Positions 16,287-24,339 of a stretch of DNA of 64,000 bases are shown here, in pieces. Made by a program: the position numbers and the translations under genes. The DNA comes from Myxococcales bacterium (GTDB lineage: Bacteria; Myxococcota_A; Polyangia; Nannocystales; Nannocystaceae), in the NCBI GenBank assembly GCA_014240065.1, contig JAAZXR010000008.1:1-64000 (forward strand). The letters are read 5' to 3'. Under the pieces are notes generated by a model. The model was not told where the DNA came from. It was given only the letters and a program-made list of their open reading frames with translations, and ran no database searches. Numbering within the stretch: position 1 is the stretch's first letter; each line of letters begins with the position of its first letter.

Positions 16287-16970
16287 TTAGGTCCGACGAA
16301 GTCGCCGGTACAAGACGATATGGCCCAGCCAGGCCGCTGACACCAACACCGTAGGCAGCCAGACAAACGGGAACGCAGCCACAAATCCGTTGGCTGGATC
16401 GCCCGCGATCTGTCGAAATGGCGTGGGTGCGGCCAACATTCCCGTCACCACCGTCACCACCAACACGCCTGCCATGCTCAGGTTCCACAGCTGCAACCAC
16501 CGGCGATCCATGCGCGGCACGAACGGGACCAGCAACAACGCCGTCACGCCCGGAATGATGTCCAGGTTTGTTCCGGACCAGGTCATATTCGGGTGTGCCA
16601 CGCCCTCAAGCACCGCGGCATGCAGCAACAGCTCGACCACGATCCGGAAGGACTGAAACCCCACCAGCAGCTTGATCGGCAGGTCTCCGAGCCTTTCGGC
16701 CCACGAGGAGCGCCCGGCCCAGGCAAGAAACACCACGATCGGCGCCAACAAGAAGAACATCCGCGGCGGCGCCCAGACGTCGAGGTGGCCGCCCCAGCCC
16801 AAGACTCCAGTCAAGCCGATCCACACCACGGCGACCACCGCGGCGATGCGCCCCGCCACCGCCCCCACGCAGCGGCCGATGGCGACCACGATCCCCGCCG
16901 CCATGAGCAGCGGCAGCACAACAAATCCCCAAAACAACAACGGTGAAGGTTCAGGAAGCGAGTCAAGCAT
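16287..16970 (-). CDS. Polytopic inner-membrane protein of unknown function
   Basis: 227 residues with about six hydrophobic helices (LLFWGFVVLPLLMAAGIVVA, IAAVVAVVWIGLTGVLGWG, MFFLLAPIVVFLAW, SFRIVVELLLHAAVLEG, IIPGVTALLLVPFVP and two more). The loops carry no obvious catalytic motif. The helix count and short loops fit a transporter-like or sensor membrane domain, but no family is recognised. It may be co-transcribed with the nuclease-like gene downstream. Confidence 0.7.
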   Translation of the reverse strand: MLDSLPEPSPLLFWGFVVLPLLMAAGIVVAIGRCVGAVAGRIAAVVAVVWIGLTGVLGWGGHLDVWAPPRMFFLLAPIVVFLAWAGRSSWAERLGDLPIKLLVGFQSFRIVVELLLHAAVLEGVAHPNMTWSGTNLDIIPGVTALLLVPFVPRMDRRWLQLWNLSMAGVLVVTVVTGMLAAPTPFRQIAGDPANGFVAAFPFVWLPTVLVSAAWLGHIVLYRRLRRT

Positions 16971-17155
16971 GGTGTTCTCGTGAGGGGGCTCGAATGGCCG
17001 ACGTGGCGCACGGCGTGGAAGCTACAGTGTCCCCGATTGTTGTCCGGCCGTACACTCTCCCATCCGTCCGGGTACCCGAACTGCGATCCGCGACGCGACA
17101 AGCGCTCCCAGCCCACCCTTGACCGGGACGCGGGGACACACGATACATTGAGTCG

Positions 17156-17824
17156 GTGACGTCGCCCCCGAACTCCGACACCCCGCTGCCCGAGGGGCTG
17201 ATCTACGGGGAGGATGGTCGCGTGCGCTGCAGGTGGGCCTCGGCGGCGCCGGACTTCGCCCGCTACCACGACACCGAGTGGGGCTTCCCCGTCGACGACG
17301 ACCACGCGCTGTTTGAGAAAATATGTCTCGAGGGTTTTCAGTCGGGCCTGTCGTGGCGCACGATCCTCGCGAAGCGCCCGGCCTTTCGCGAGGTGTTTTG
17401 CGACTTCAACTTTGAACGAGTGGCGCGGTTTGAACAGGCCGACGTGGAGCGCCTGGTCACAGACGCGCGCATCGTAAGGCACCGGGGCAAAATTGCAGCC
17501 ACGATCAACAACGCCCGCCGCGCCTGCGAGGCCGCGGACGCCCACGGATCTCTGGGCGCGCTTATCTGGCAGTACGAGCCGCCCCCTCCAGCGCGACGCG
17601 GACGCGAAGCGCGGCGACCCCGGGAGGTGGTTTCAAAAACTCCGCACTCCGCCACCCTCGCCAAGGACCTCAAAAAACTCGGCTGGCGCTTCTTTGGACC
17701 CACCACCGCCTACGCGTTCATGCAGGCGATGGGGCTCGTGAACGACCACGACCGAGGGTGCGCCATCTACCGAGAGTGCGAGGCCGCCCGCGGCCAGTTC
17801 ACGCGACCCGCCGCGGTTCGCTGA
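17156..17824 (+). CDS. tag: DNA-3-methyladenine glycosylase I
   Basis: 222 residues from a GTG start. RCRWA near the N terminus, FARYHDTEWGFPVDDDHALFE, FEKICLEGFQSGLSWRTIL, KDLKKLGWRFFGPTTAYAFMQAMGLVNDH and the closing HDRGCAIYREC are diagnostic of Tag. It removes 3-methyladenine from alkylated DNA, starting base-excision repair. The N-terminal Cys, two His and the C-terminal Cys supply the family's zinc-binding snap. A stretch near 140-160 (PPPPARRGREARRPRE) is Pro/Arg-rich and longer than usual. The stop codon lies inside a 75-bp tandem duplication. Confidence 0.93.
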   Translation: MTSPPNSDTPLPEGLIYGEDGRVRCRWASAAPDFARYHDTEWGFPVDDDHALFEKICLEGFQSGLSWRTILAKRPAFREVFCDFNFERVARFEQADVERLVTDARIVRHRGKIAATINNARRACEAADAHGSLGALIWQYEPPPPARRGREARRPREVVSKTPHSATLAKDLKKLGWRFFGPTTAYAFMQAMGLVNDHDRGCAIYRECEAARGQFTRPAAVR

Positions 17825-17945
17825 TGGCTCGGTCCCCGCACCGGCGCGCGGTCGGAGCCTCGCTGCGCGAAGTTCACGCGACCCGGCGCGGTTCACTGAT
17901 GACTCGGCCTCCGCACCGGCGCGTGCTCGGGAGCCTCGCGGCGCT
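17796..17945 (+). repeat. 75-bp imperfect tandem duplication over the tag stop codon
   Basis: Two copies, 17796-17870 and 17871-17945, both start AGTTCACGCGACCCG and share GCGGTTC, CTGATG, CTCGG and CGCACCGGCGCG in register. The first copy contains the tag TGA. The second has diverged at several positions and runs into the DoxX relic. Confidence 0.75.
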
Positions 17946-17991
17946 CATCGCCTGGGGCCGACACCGGCGCGTCCCGATCGAGGCGAGGTGA
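17920..17991 (+). pseudogene. Relic of a DoxX paralogue (last 23 codons)
   Basis: This stretch encodes VLGSLAALIAWGRHRRVPI and ends at a TGA. The intact DoxX gene at 14934-15314 ends VLGSLAALVAWGRHKKAPI. The match is at DNA level too, with the stop codon in the same relative place, yet no upstream DoxX helices remain. It is a broken leftover of a second DoxX gene, or of a duplication whose body was deleted. Confidence 0.7.
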
Positions 17992-18025
17992 CCTCGGTCC
18001 TCCGCGTCAGGGCACGCCGCCGCCG

Positions 18026-20482
18026 CTACTCAGACCTCGCGCTGAGTTCCAGCCGCGCGGAGCGAGCGTCGAGCATTCGCTTGTAGTCATCTTCGGCGTT
18101 GGCCCACAGCTTGAGCAGACGCGCGTAGGTCTTGCGCGCCTCGCGAGGCTTCTTGCCACCGTCGTAGGCTCTCGCGAGCAGCTCGTAGATGTCCGCGTCG
18201 CCAGGGTCGTGCGCCGCGGCGGCGCGCCCCACCTCCACGGCCTCCTCGAAGCGCTCGAGCTCCATGAGACAGAGCATGCGCTCCTCCACATAGTTCCACC
18301 GCCTAACCGTAGAGGGCTTGTCCTCCACGAGCGCATCGAGCTTCGCGATCGCCGATTCGCAATTTCCACGGAACCGATCGACCCGCGCCCGCGAGAGGAT
18401 GTTGTTGCGGCTGGCGATTGCCGCAACGACCGACTCGGACGCGAGCTGATCTTGGTGGTCGAGCGACGCCTCCAATCCATCTGCGTCTTCGTTGTAGGTC
18501 GCCCATTCTTGTTGGACGCCGGCCACTAACGGCGCAAGCATCTCTATCTTGAGCGCGCTCAACTCGTCGACGATGGCCTTGGCCTCGGCCGCCTCTCCAG
18601 CTTCAAGAAGCGTTGACACGAGCATGCTCTTTTGAAACACCATCATCAACGGGACACTATTTTTTTCCTTTGCCGCCAGCTGTTCACGCGCGATCTTGAG
18701 GTGGTGTTTGGGCTGCCCCATGCGGTACGCGAGACGCTGGCGGCTCCCCTGGATGAATTCCTCCAGCCCCTCCTCCTCTAGCTGCTCTAAACGGTCGAGT
18801 TCCTGGGCCGCATCCTCAAACCGACCCTCCGTCATATCTAATGCAACGACCAGCAGCGCATGCTGTGTGACCTCGGGCTCCATGGCGATGACGCCCTCGT
18901 ATACCTGTCGAGCCTCGTCGAATCTGGCCTGCGTCTGAAGGCAACTGGCGAGCTGCTTGTGCGCCTCGACATCTTGGGGCAACTCTGTCACCCACTTCCG
19001 GGCGATGGACTCCGCTTCCTCCAACCGGTCCAGCCTTGTCAAGCTCACCACAAGCCTCTGGAGCGCCTCCCGATGCTTCGGATCGTCCGCCACGATCTCT
19101 CGCAGATAGGGAAGGCTCTCCTCGGTCGCGTCGTGCACTATGGCCATCAAGGTCACCTTCATCCACTTCGCATCGATATCGTCAGGATCGATTTCAAGCT
19201 GTCGGTCCACGATGCGCTCCGCGAGTTCGGGTTTGTTTTGGTCGAGGAGCACGCTCGCCTGCACTTGCCAGCGACTGGACGGAGGCAGCCGATGAAGCTG
19301 CTTGAGCATTCTCCCCAGCAGTTTTTGCTGCTGCGCCTTGGCACCCGTGCCTTCCTCCAACAGGTAGGCGTTGGCGCGCCGTTGAAGGGCATCGACACAG
19401 TTGGGATCGAGCTCCAACACCTCGTCGAGGAGCTTCGTGGCCCCCTCAAGGTCCTTGTCATAGACCTTGAGGGACGACTTGACCAGCAGCTCCATCACCT
19501 TCGGTTCGGCGCTCATGGTCTCCGCGAGGCTCGGGAGCGCCGGCGTCTCGGGGAGCCCAAGACCCGGCAGCGTCCAGCTCGCGATGAACTCGGAGAGCGC
19601 CATCAACGTCATCGGCTCGGTGCGGACGGTGAGCGGGGTGTCATGCTGACCCTTGGGGTACAGGCTGACCTCCACCTGCATCAGCTGTCCGTCGCCCTCT
19701 GCGCGCTGCGCGGTCATGGTGAGCACGTTCTCACAGATATTTTTCTCGGACTTGTCGAGCAAGAAGCTGACGGGGATGACATCACCAGGACCGATGGACT
19801 GCGCCTTGAGCTCGTCCTTGAGCCACACCGACACCTGCCCCAGCCGCATCCCCCGGCGCATATTCAGCACGCGGATGACCCCGAACTCCAGCGCCGCGGA
19901 GATCCAGCGGTCCTCCTCACCGAAGTCATCGCCCAGGGCCGCAGGTGCGACCATGAGGCAGCGCCGCTCGCTCTCGGGCGCGACCTCGGGCAGCACCTCC
20001 AGCATCTCGGCGGGGTCAGGGCCCTCGACTGTCTGGTCCTTCGCTGCAGCACCCTCGCCGTCATCTGTGGCCTGCGCAGTGGCGAGCGCGTCCTCCTCTT
20101 CAGCAGCCTCCGCTGCATCCGAGCCTTCCAGACCGCCGCTCACCCGCCAGAACACCAGGCCCACCGCGAGCACCGCCACGAGCCCGTGGAATAGCAGCTC
20201 GGAGCGCTTCCACGGATCCGGTCCTCGCTTGCCGTGGTTCCACGCCAACACCATCGCGCTCATCAGCCCGCACACCAACACCAGCATCACGCTGTCTGCC
20301 AGCCACCGCCCCAGCGCGAACCGCCCCTCGATGAACGCCGACACCTCGATGAGCGCCCAACACACGCCGAGATACACAAACAACGTCTGCGGTACGCGAC
20401 GAACGAGAAGTTCTTGGAGGAATCGAGCCACCATAAAATTCATCCTCAGCATATCGAAGAATGCATCGAATGGCGAATGCAT
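18026..20482 (-). CDS. Membrane-anchored tetratricopeptide-repeat protein
   Basis: Up to 818 residues. The N terminus (FLQELLVRRVPQTLFVYLGV) and three membrane helices within about residues 30-116 resemble the membrane region found before TPR domains in myxobacterial and adenylate-cyclase-associated proteins. An acidic, Ala/Glu-rich spacer follows, then a beta-rich stretch (about 165-290). From about 330 to the end run TPR-like helical hairpins (LDPNCVDALQRRANAYLLEEG, DPGDADIYELLARAYDGG). It probably scaffolds a periplasmic or cytoplasmic complex. In-frame ATGs at 20482, 20452 and 20443 leave the start unsure; the first lies in a tandem repeat. Confidence 0.75.
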   Translation of the reverse strand: MHSPFDAFFDMLRMNFMVARFLQELLVRRVPQTLFVYLGVCWALIEVSAFIEGRFALGRWLADSVMLVLVCGLMSAMVLAWNHGKRGPDPWKRSELLFHGLVAVLAVGLVFWRVSGGLEGSDAAEAAEEEDALATAQATDDGEGAAAKDQTVEGPDPAEMLEVLPEVAPESERRCLMVAPAALGDDFGEEDRWISAALEFGVIRVLNMRRGMRLGQVSVWLKDELKAQSIGPGDVIPVSFLLDKSEKNICENVLTMTAQRAEGDGQLMQVEVSLYPKGQHDTPLTVRTEPMTLMALSEFIASWTLPGLGLPETPALPSLAETMSAEPKVMELLVKSSLKVYDKDLEGATKLLDEVLELDPNCVDALQRRANAYLLEEGTGAKAQQQKLLGRMLKQLHRLPPSSRWQVQASVLLDQNKPELAERIVDRQLEIDPDDIDAKWMKVTLMAIVHDATEESLPYLREIVADDPKHREALQRLVVSLTRLDRLEEAESIARKWVTELPQDVEAHKQLASCLQTQARFDEARQVYEGVIAMEPEVTQHALLVVALDMTEGRFEDAAQELDRLEQLEEEGLEEFIQGSRQRLAYRMGQPKHHLKIAREQLAAKEKNSVPLMMVFQKSMLVSTLLEAGEAAEAKAIVDELSALKIEMLAPLVAGVQQEWATYNEDADGLEASLDHQDQLASESVVAAIASRNNILSRARVDRFRGNCESAIAKLDALVEDKPSTVRRWNYVEERMLCLMELERFEEAVEVGRAAAAHDPGDADIYELLARAYDGGKKPREARKTYARLLKLWANAEDDYKRMLDARSARLELSARSE

Positions 20483-20490
20483 CGAATGGC
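20459..20490. repeat. 16-bp tandem duplication at the start of the TPR gene
   Basis: GAATGCATCGAATGGC occurs twice head to tail. Each copy contains a minus-strand ATG, so the duplication also duplicates the possible start codon of the TPR gene at 20482. Confidence 0.85.
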
Positions 20491-20543
20491 GAACGCTCGC
20501 GGTGGCACCCGAGGCGCGGAGAAATTCACGAAGAACGACAACG

Positions 20544-22040
20544 TCAGAGCGTCGCGAGAAACGCTTCGGCTCGTTCCAGATGCGTGTCCCGCTTTTGAGG
20601 GTCCATCTTCCGGGCCATCGCGCACATCATCGACCAGCGGGGGTTTTTCGCCAGAAGATCCGCGTGCTTGAAAATCCACCGCCAGTACAACCCGTCCCAA
20701 ACCTCCGTCCACGGACCCGGACGAAAGTTGCTCATTTTTTTGATATAGGCGGAACCTGAGAAGTACGGCTTCGTCGTGATCAGCCCCCCGTCTGCGTGCT
20801 GACTCATGGCGTAGACGTTGGGCACCATCACCCAGTCGTAGCTGTCGACGAACAGCTCCATGAACCAGCGATATACGTCGTCGGGATCGATCTCGCACAA
20901 AAACATGAACCCCCCGAGCACCATGAGACGCTCGATGTGATGGCAATATCCAGTGTCGAGGACGCGGCCGATGACGTCGTCGAGGGGCTCGATCCCGGTG
21001 GTGCCCTCGTAGAGACACGCGGGCATGGGACGACGGTGCCCCCAGTGGTTCGTGGTGCGCATCTCGACCCCGTGATCCTCGTAGGTCGCGCGCATGAACT
21101 CTCGCCAACCGATAACCTGACGCACAAACCCCTCGACCGCGTTGAGCGGGGTGTTGTGCTTCTTCGCGGCGGCGAGAGCTTGGTCGAGCACCTGCAAAGG
21201 GGTCAGCAACCCCGTGTTAAGCATCGGCGTAAGCACCGCGTGCCAGAGAGTGTTCTCTCCTTGCACCATGGCGTCTTCGTAATCCCCGAACCGCTCAAAT
21301 CGCTCCTCTAAAAAATTGTCGAGCCAGCGCGCAGAAGCTTCGTGGGAGGTCGGATAGATCAAGCTCTCGATGGTCCCTGGATTGTCCGGGTATCTCGCCT
21401 CGACATGGACACGGGCTTCGAGATCGATCGCGTCGTGCGCAGGAATCTCAAGAGCAGGAATCTCCTTGAGGAGCGCGCGCGGGACCTTCTTTCGGTTGTC
21501 CGCGTCGAGGCTCCACTTCCCACCGACCGGTTGATCTCCCTCGAGCAACACCCCCAACCTCCGTCGCTGGTGCTTATAAAAGTCGGCCATGAACCATCGC
21601 TTTTTCCCGGCGCGATAGCGATGATTCTCCTCTGTGGAGTTCAAAAACATGGGCGTGGATACCCACCGAAGCTGGAGCCCCAGCGCGTCGCACCACCGCC
21701 GCAACCGACGAGACAACAGATCGTCGTGCGGATCGGCCACGATCACCCCGGCAGACCCCTCCTCCGCGAGATGCTGAAGGTAGGTCTTGAGTACCTCGTG
21801 GTCGTCGGCGTGAACCACATAGTCCACTGCGGGATGTGACGCTTCGAGCCCCGCGGCGTAGCGCCTCATGGACGCGCGGTGAAACCACAGCTTTTGGCGA
21901 TGAAATCTCGCCGGGTGATGGCGATCCCCGAAGAAGAGGTTGTCTTCGATCATCCCTATCCGCGCCGGCCGCTGTTCGAGCCCCGGGTGGAGGGCAAACA
22001 GCTGGTGGGGGAAGATCAGGAGGGTTTCATTCGCGTTCAT
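20544..22040 (-). CDS. FeS-BCP-family (PhrB-like) photolyase/cryptochrome, apparently without the cluster cysteines
   Basis: 498 residues. The N-terminal Rossmann domain starts TLLIFPHQLF; the FAD domain has LNTGLLTPLQVL, EGFVRQVIGWREFMRATYE, GYCHHIERLMVLGGFMFLCEI and VYAMSQHADGGLITTKPYFSG, which is the FeS-BCP/(6-4)-photolyase lineage. Classical PhrB proteins follow the last motif with a CxxC...C stretch holding three of four [4Fe-4S] ligands. Here it reads KKMSNFRPGPWTEVWDGLYW, without Cys. The remaining ligand position also seems not to be Cys. It should bind FAD and either repair (6-4) photoproducts or sense light. Confidence 0.85.
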   Translation of the reverse strand: MNANETLLIFPHQLFALHPGLEQRPARIGMIEDNLFFGDRHHPARFHRQKLWFHRASMRRYAAGLEASHPAVDYVVHADDHEVLKTYLQHLAEEGSAGVIVADPHDDLLSRRLRRWCDALGLQLRWVSTPMFLNSTEENHRYRAGKKRWFMADFYKHQRRRLGVLLEGDQPVGGKWSLDADNRKKVPRALLKEIPALEIPAHDAIDLEARVHVEARYPDNPGTIESLIYPTSHEASARWLDNFLEERFERFGDYEDAMVQGENTLWHAVLTPMLNTGLLTPLQVLDQALAAAKKHNTPLNAVEGFVRQVIGWREFMRATYEDHGVEMRTTNHWGHRRPMPACLYEGTTGIEPLDDVIGRVLDTGYCHHIERLMVLGGFMFLCEIDPDDVYRWFMELFVDSYDWVMVPNVYAMSQHADGGLITTKPYFSGSAYIKKMSNFRPGPWTEVWDGLYWRWIFKHADLLAKNPRWSMMCAMARKMDPQKRDTHLERAEAFLATL

Positions 22041-22218
22041 CTGCTCGGAGAGGTCAAGGCGGGGCGTGCCCTACCCCATCGTCAACCGCCAGGACCCGGG
22101 GGGAGCCTAGCCCATGATCGAAAGGACGCCCGCACCGTGCGCGCATATTTATGGCTGGCATCGGCAAGACAGGCATCCACCGCCAGTCGCAGCGATATGG
22201 GCCCCCACCGGCGGCTCA

Positions 22219-23088
22219 TTAAAGCGCGTTCGCCGGTGCCCCCTCGGGCGCGGCTCCAGGCGCCGGAAGCCACAGGCGCGCGCCGGCAACGAGGTCCACA
22301 TGGTCGACGTGACCGCTCACCCCGGCGGACTCACTGAGGACGTGGGCGTGGGTGTTCGTGTCGTGGTGGGTGAAGATCGAGTGATGCTTGGGCGAGTAAA
22401 ATCCCAGGATCTGTACCGGCAGCGCAGCCAAGGATCCGCGCACGGCGGTCTGCATATGCGCCTCGTGCCCGTGCGCCCCGGACGGAATCTTGCTGCCGTC
22501 GATGACGTGCCAGTCGAGGCGGCTCGGCGTGCCCTCGATGCGAAAGGCAAACGCCTCCTCCACGTCGACCCCCGCTGCCGACGCCTGCTGCTTGATGAAG
22601 TCGTCCAGCGCCGCGAACGACACGGCCTCGGTGATGGGTCGCTCCTGCCACCTATGAACCTTCGAGGTCACCAACAAGGTCGCGCCCGCCGTGGTCTCCG
22701 TCATCTGCTGCGCCACCGCGCCCCCTTGGCCGTCCGGGGTGGACAGCCACAGCTGCCCGTCCCACACGGTCACCTCGCCCCCGAGGTCCTCTAGCGCGCC
22801 GAGGCCGAACGTCCCGGCCTGACTGATCAGCGGCGCGAGATCCACTCGCCGCTCGGTCCGTCCCATATGCATCATCTCGTGCAACGCCCCGTGCACCTCG
22901 ACCTTCAGCGAGGCGGACGCCTCCGCCGGGGTTTGCGCCGCCGCCTCCGCGGGAGCCTGCGTCGCGGGCAGCGCAGGACTCGCCCCTGCGACAGGCCGCG
23001 CGTCCTCTCCACGATCCTTATTCGTACACCCCCCAGCGGAGAGCAACGCAGCCAAGACGACTCGCGAAATTTGCTGCGCCGGCACCAT
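22219..23088 (-). CDS. Secreted acetolactate-decarboxylase-like lipoprotein
   Basis: 289 residues. The signal peptide ends SAGGC (Cys21), followed by an Ala/Pro-rich spacer. GALHEMMHMGRTERRVDLAP and GTFGLGALEDLGGEVTVWDG track the N-terminal half of alpha-acetolactate decarboxylase (budA/alsD). THAHVL with GHVDHVDLVAG matches the HxH...GH zinc-binding region. The known enzyme is cytoplasmic and makes acetoin; a lipid-anchored export form points to another substrate or a binding role. Name and fold are supported by motif order, activity is not. Confidence 0.65.
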   Translation of the reverse strand: MVPAQQISRVVLAALLSAGGCTNKDRGEDARPVAGASPALPATQAPAEAAAQTPAEASASLKVEVHGALHEMMHMGRTERRVDLAPLISQAGTFGLGALEDLGGEVTVWDGQLWLSTPDGQGGAVAQQMTETTAGATLLVTSKVHRWQERPITEAVSFAALDDFIKQQASAAGVDVEEAFAFRIEGTPSRLDWHVIDGSKIPSGAHGHEAHMQTAVRGSLAALPVQILGFYSPKHHSIFTHHDTNTHAHVLSESAGVSGHVDHVDLVAGARLWLPAPGAAPEGAPANAL

Positions 23089-23255
23089 TCGTTCAAGTCT
23101 ACACGCTGGTTCGGCCCCGCGTCGATGAACGCGATGTCCACTCCAAGCGGACCAATTACTCGTTTCGGCGTTTGGACCGCCTTGGCGCTGTCACGCGCTT
23201 AAGAACCGCGCAGACGCCAAGCCGCCAACTCCTCCTCAGGAGGGAAACTTCTCGC

Positions 23256-23606
23256 TCACGATCTGAGGATCCTCGCCATCGGTTTCCCCGTTGCGAGCTC
23301 ATCAACCAGCTTGTCGAGATAACGAATCTCTCGCATGAGTTCTTCCTCCACCTCCTCGACTCGGACGCCGCACACGACACCCTTGATCTTGTCTCGCTGC
23401 GGATTCATCGCCGGTGCTTGGGCGAAGAAAATCTCGAAGTCCGTCTCCCCCTCAACGAGGGTGTCGAGTTCCGACTGCGCATAGCCCGTAAGCCACCGGA
23501 TGATCTCGTCCACCTCCGCCTTCGTGCGCTGTTTTCGCTCCGCCTTCGCCACGTAGGCCGGATGCACCGCGGCGAAGCTCATGGTGTAGATCTTGGGCAT
23601 GCTCAT
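23256..23606 (-). CDS. DUF2200 family protein
   Basis: 116 residues from the ATG at 23606. [53 protein letters not shown] and [13 protein letters not shown] are the full DUF2200 consensus. The family is small, cytoplasmic and unassigned. Upstream in-frame codons look non-coding. Together with the DUF1772 gene it lies in a patch of visibly lower GC content, with a -10-like TAGAAT on the minus strand about 35 bases before the start. Confidence 0.88.
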   Translation of the reverse strand: MSMPKIYTMSFAAVHPAYVAKAERKQRTKAEVDEIIRWLTGYAQSELDTLVEGETDFEIFFAQAPAMNPQRDKIKGVVCGVRVEEVEEELMREIRYLDKLVDELATGKPMARILRS

Positions 23607-23813
23607 GAATGGTTCGCCGATACACTGCACGGAACTTAATTCTATCGGGCCACCATCTGAACGGCCACGACTTTCCAAATTCTTCTCCACGTTTGTCAGG
23701 GCGTTTCGGCTGATGAAGCGAGAAGACCTCCACACGCCGGTTGGAATGTCTTAGTTTTGAGAGCGGAAGCCTGAAATTGTAGCAATGCTCGATGAGAAAA
23801 TAAGTGAGGCGGA

Positions 23814-24317
23814 ATGGTTTTTAATTTATTTGATATCGCTTTAATGACGACAACTTTGTCATGTGCTCTGGTCGCCGGCCTCGTCTTCGGATTTGCTGTT
23901 GTGGTCATGCCGGGTATCGCCAAGTTCTCCGACAGAGAGTTCTTGCAGGCATTCAAACTGATGGATGGGATCATCCAAAACAGGCAGCCGATCTTCATGG
24001 CTGTCTGGGTCGGTTCTATCGTCTCCGTCGTCTTGATGCTGGTGCTCGGGACACTGCAGCTACGTGGCGTCGAACGATATCTCATGTGGTTTGCATCCGG
24101 CCTGTACCTGCTCGCCGTTCAGGGACCCACACTTCGATTCAACATACCCCTCAACAACGCAGTCCAGGCGCTCGAGATCGAATTGTTAAATGCCCAAGAA
24201 TTAGCGGACGCCCGCGCTCAGTTCGAGGCGCCCTGGAACCGCTGGAACCGTTTTCGAACCCTGACCGCCATCGCATCGGTTGTTGCGCTCCTGGTACTTC
24301 AGCTGCTGCTGCGGTAG
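23814..24317 (+). CDS. DUF1772 (anthrone-oxygenase-like) membrane protein
   Basis: 167 residues from an ATG preceded by GAGGCGGA at good spacing. Four helices: the first (ALMTTTLSCALVAGLVFGFAVVVMPG), then FMAVWVGSIVSVVLMLVLG, LMWFASGLYLLAVQG and LTAIASVVALLVLQLLL. FNIPLNNAVQ and APWNRWNRFRT before the last helix are characteristic of DUF1772, the family that includes fungal anthrone oxygenases. Bacterial members have no fixed role. Codon choice is less GC3-biased than in neighbouring genes, suggesting later acquisition. Confidence 0.85.
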   Translation: MVFNLFDIALMTTTLSCALVAGLVFGFAVVVMPGIAKFSDREFLQAFKLMDGIIQNRQPIFMAVWVGSIVSVVLMLVLGTLQLRGVERYLMWFASGLYLLAVQGPTLRFNIPLNNAVQALEIELLNAQELADARAQFEAPWNRWNRFRTLTAIASVVALLVLQLLLR

Positions 24318-24339
24318 CGAAACGGTGCTTCTGGAGCCG

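Noticed and set aside
20544-22040. Class I CPD photolyase
   Set aside because: The N-terminal IFPHQLF and the GYxHHIxRLMV and MSQHADGG stretches belong to the FeS-BCP lineage, not class I.
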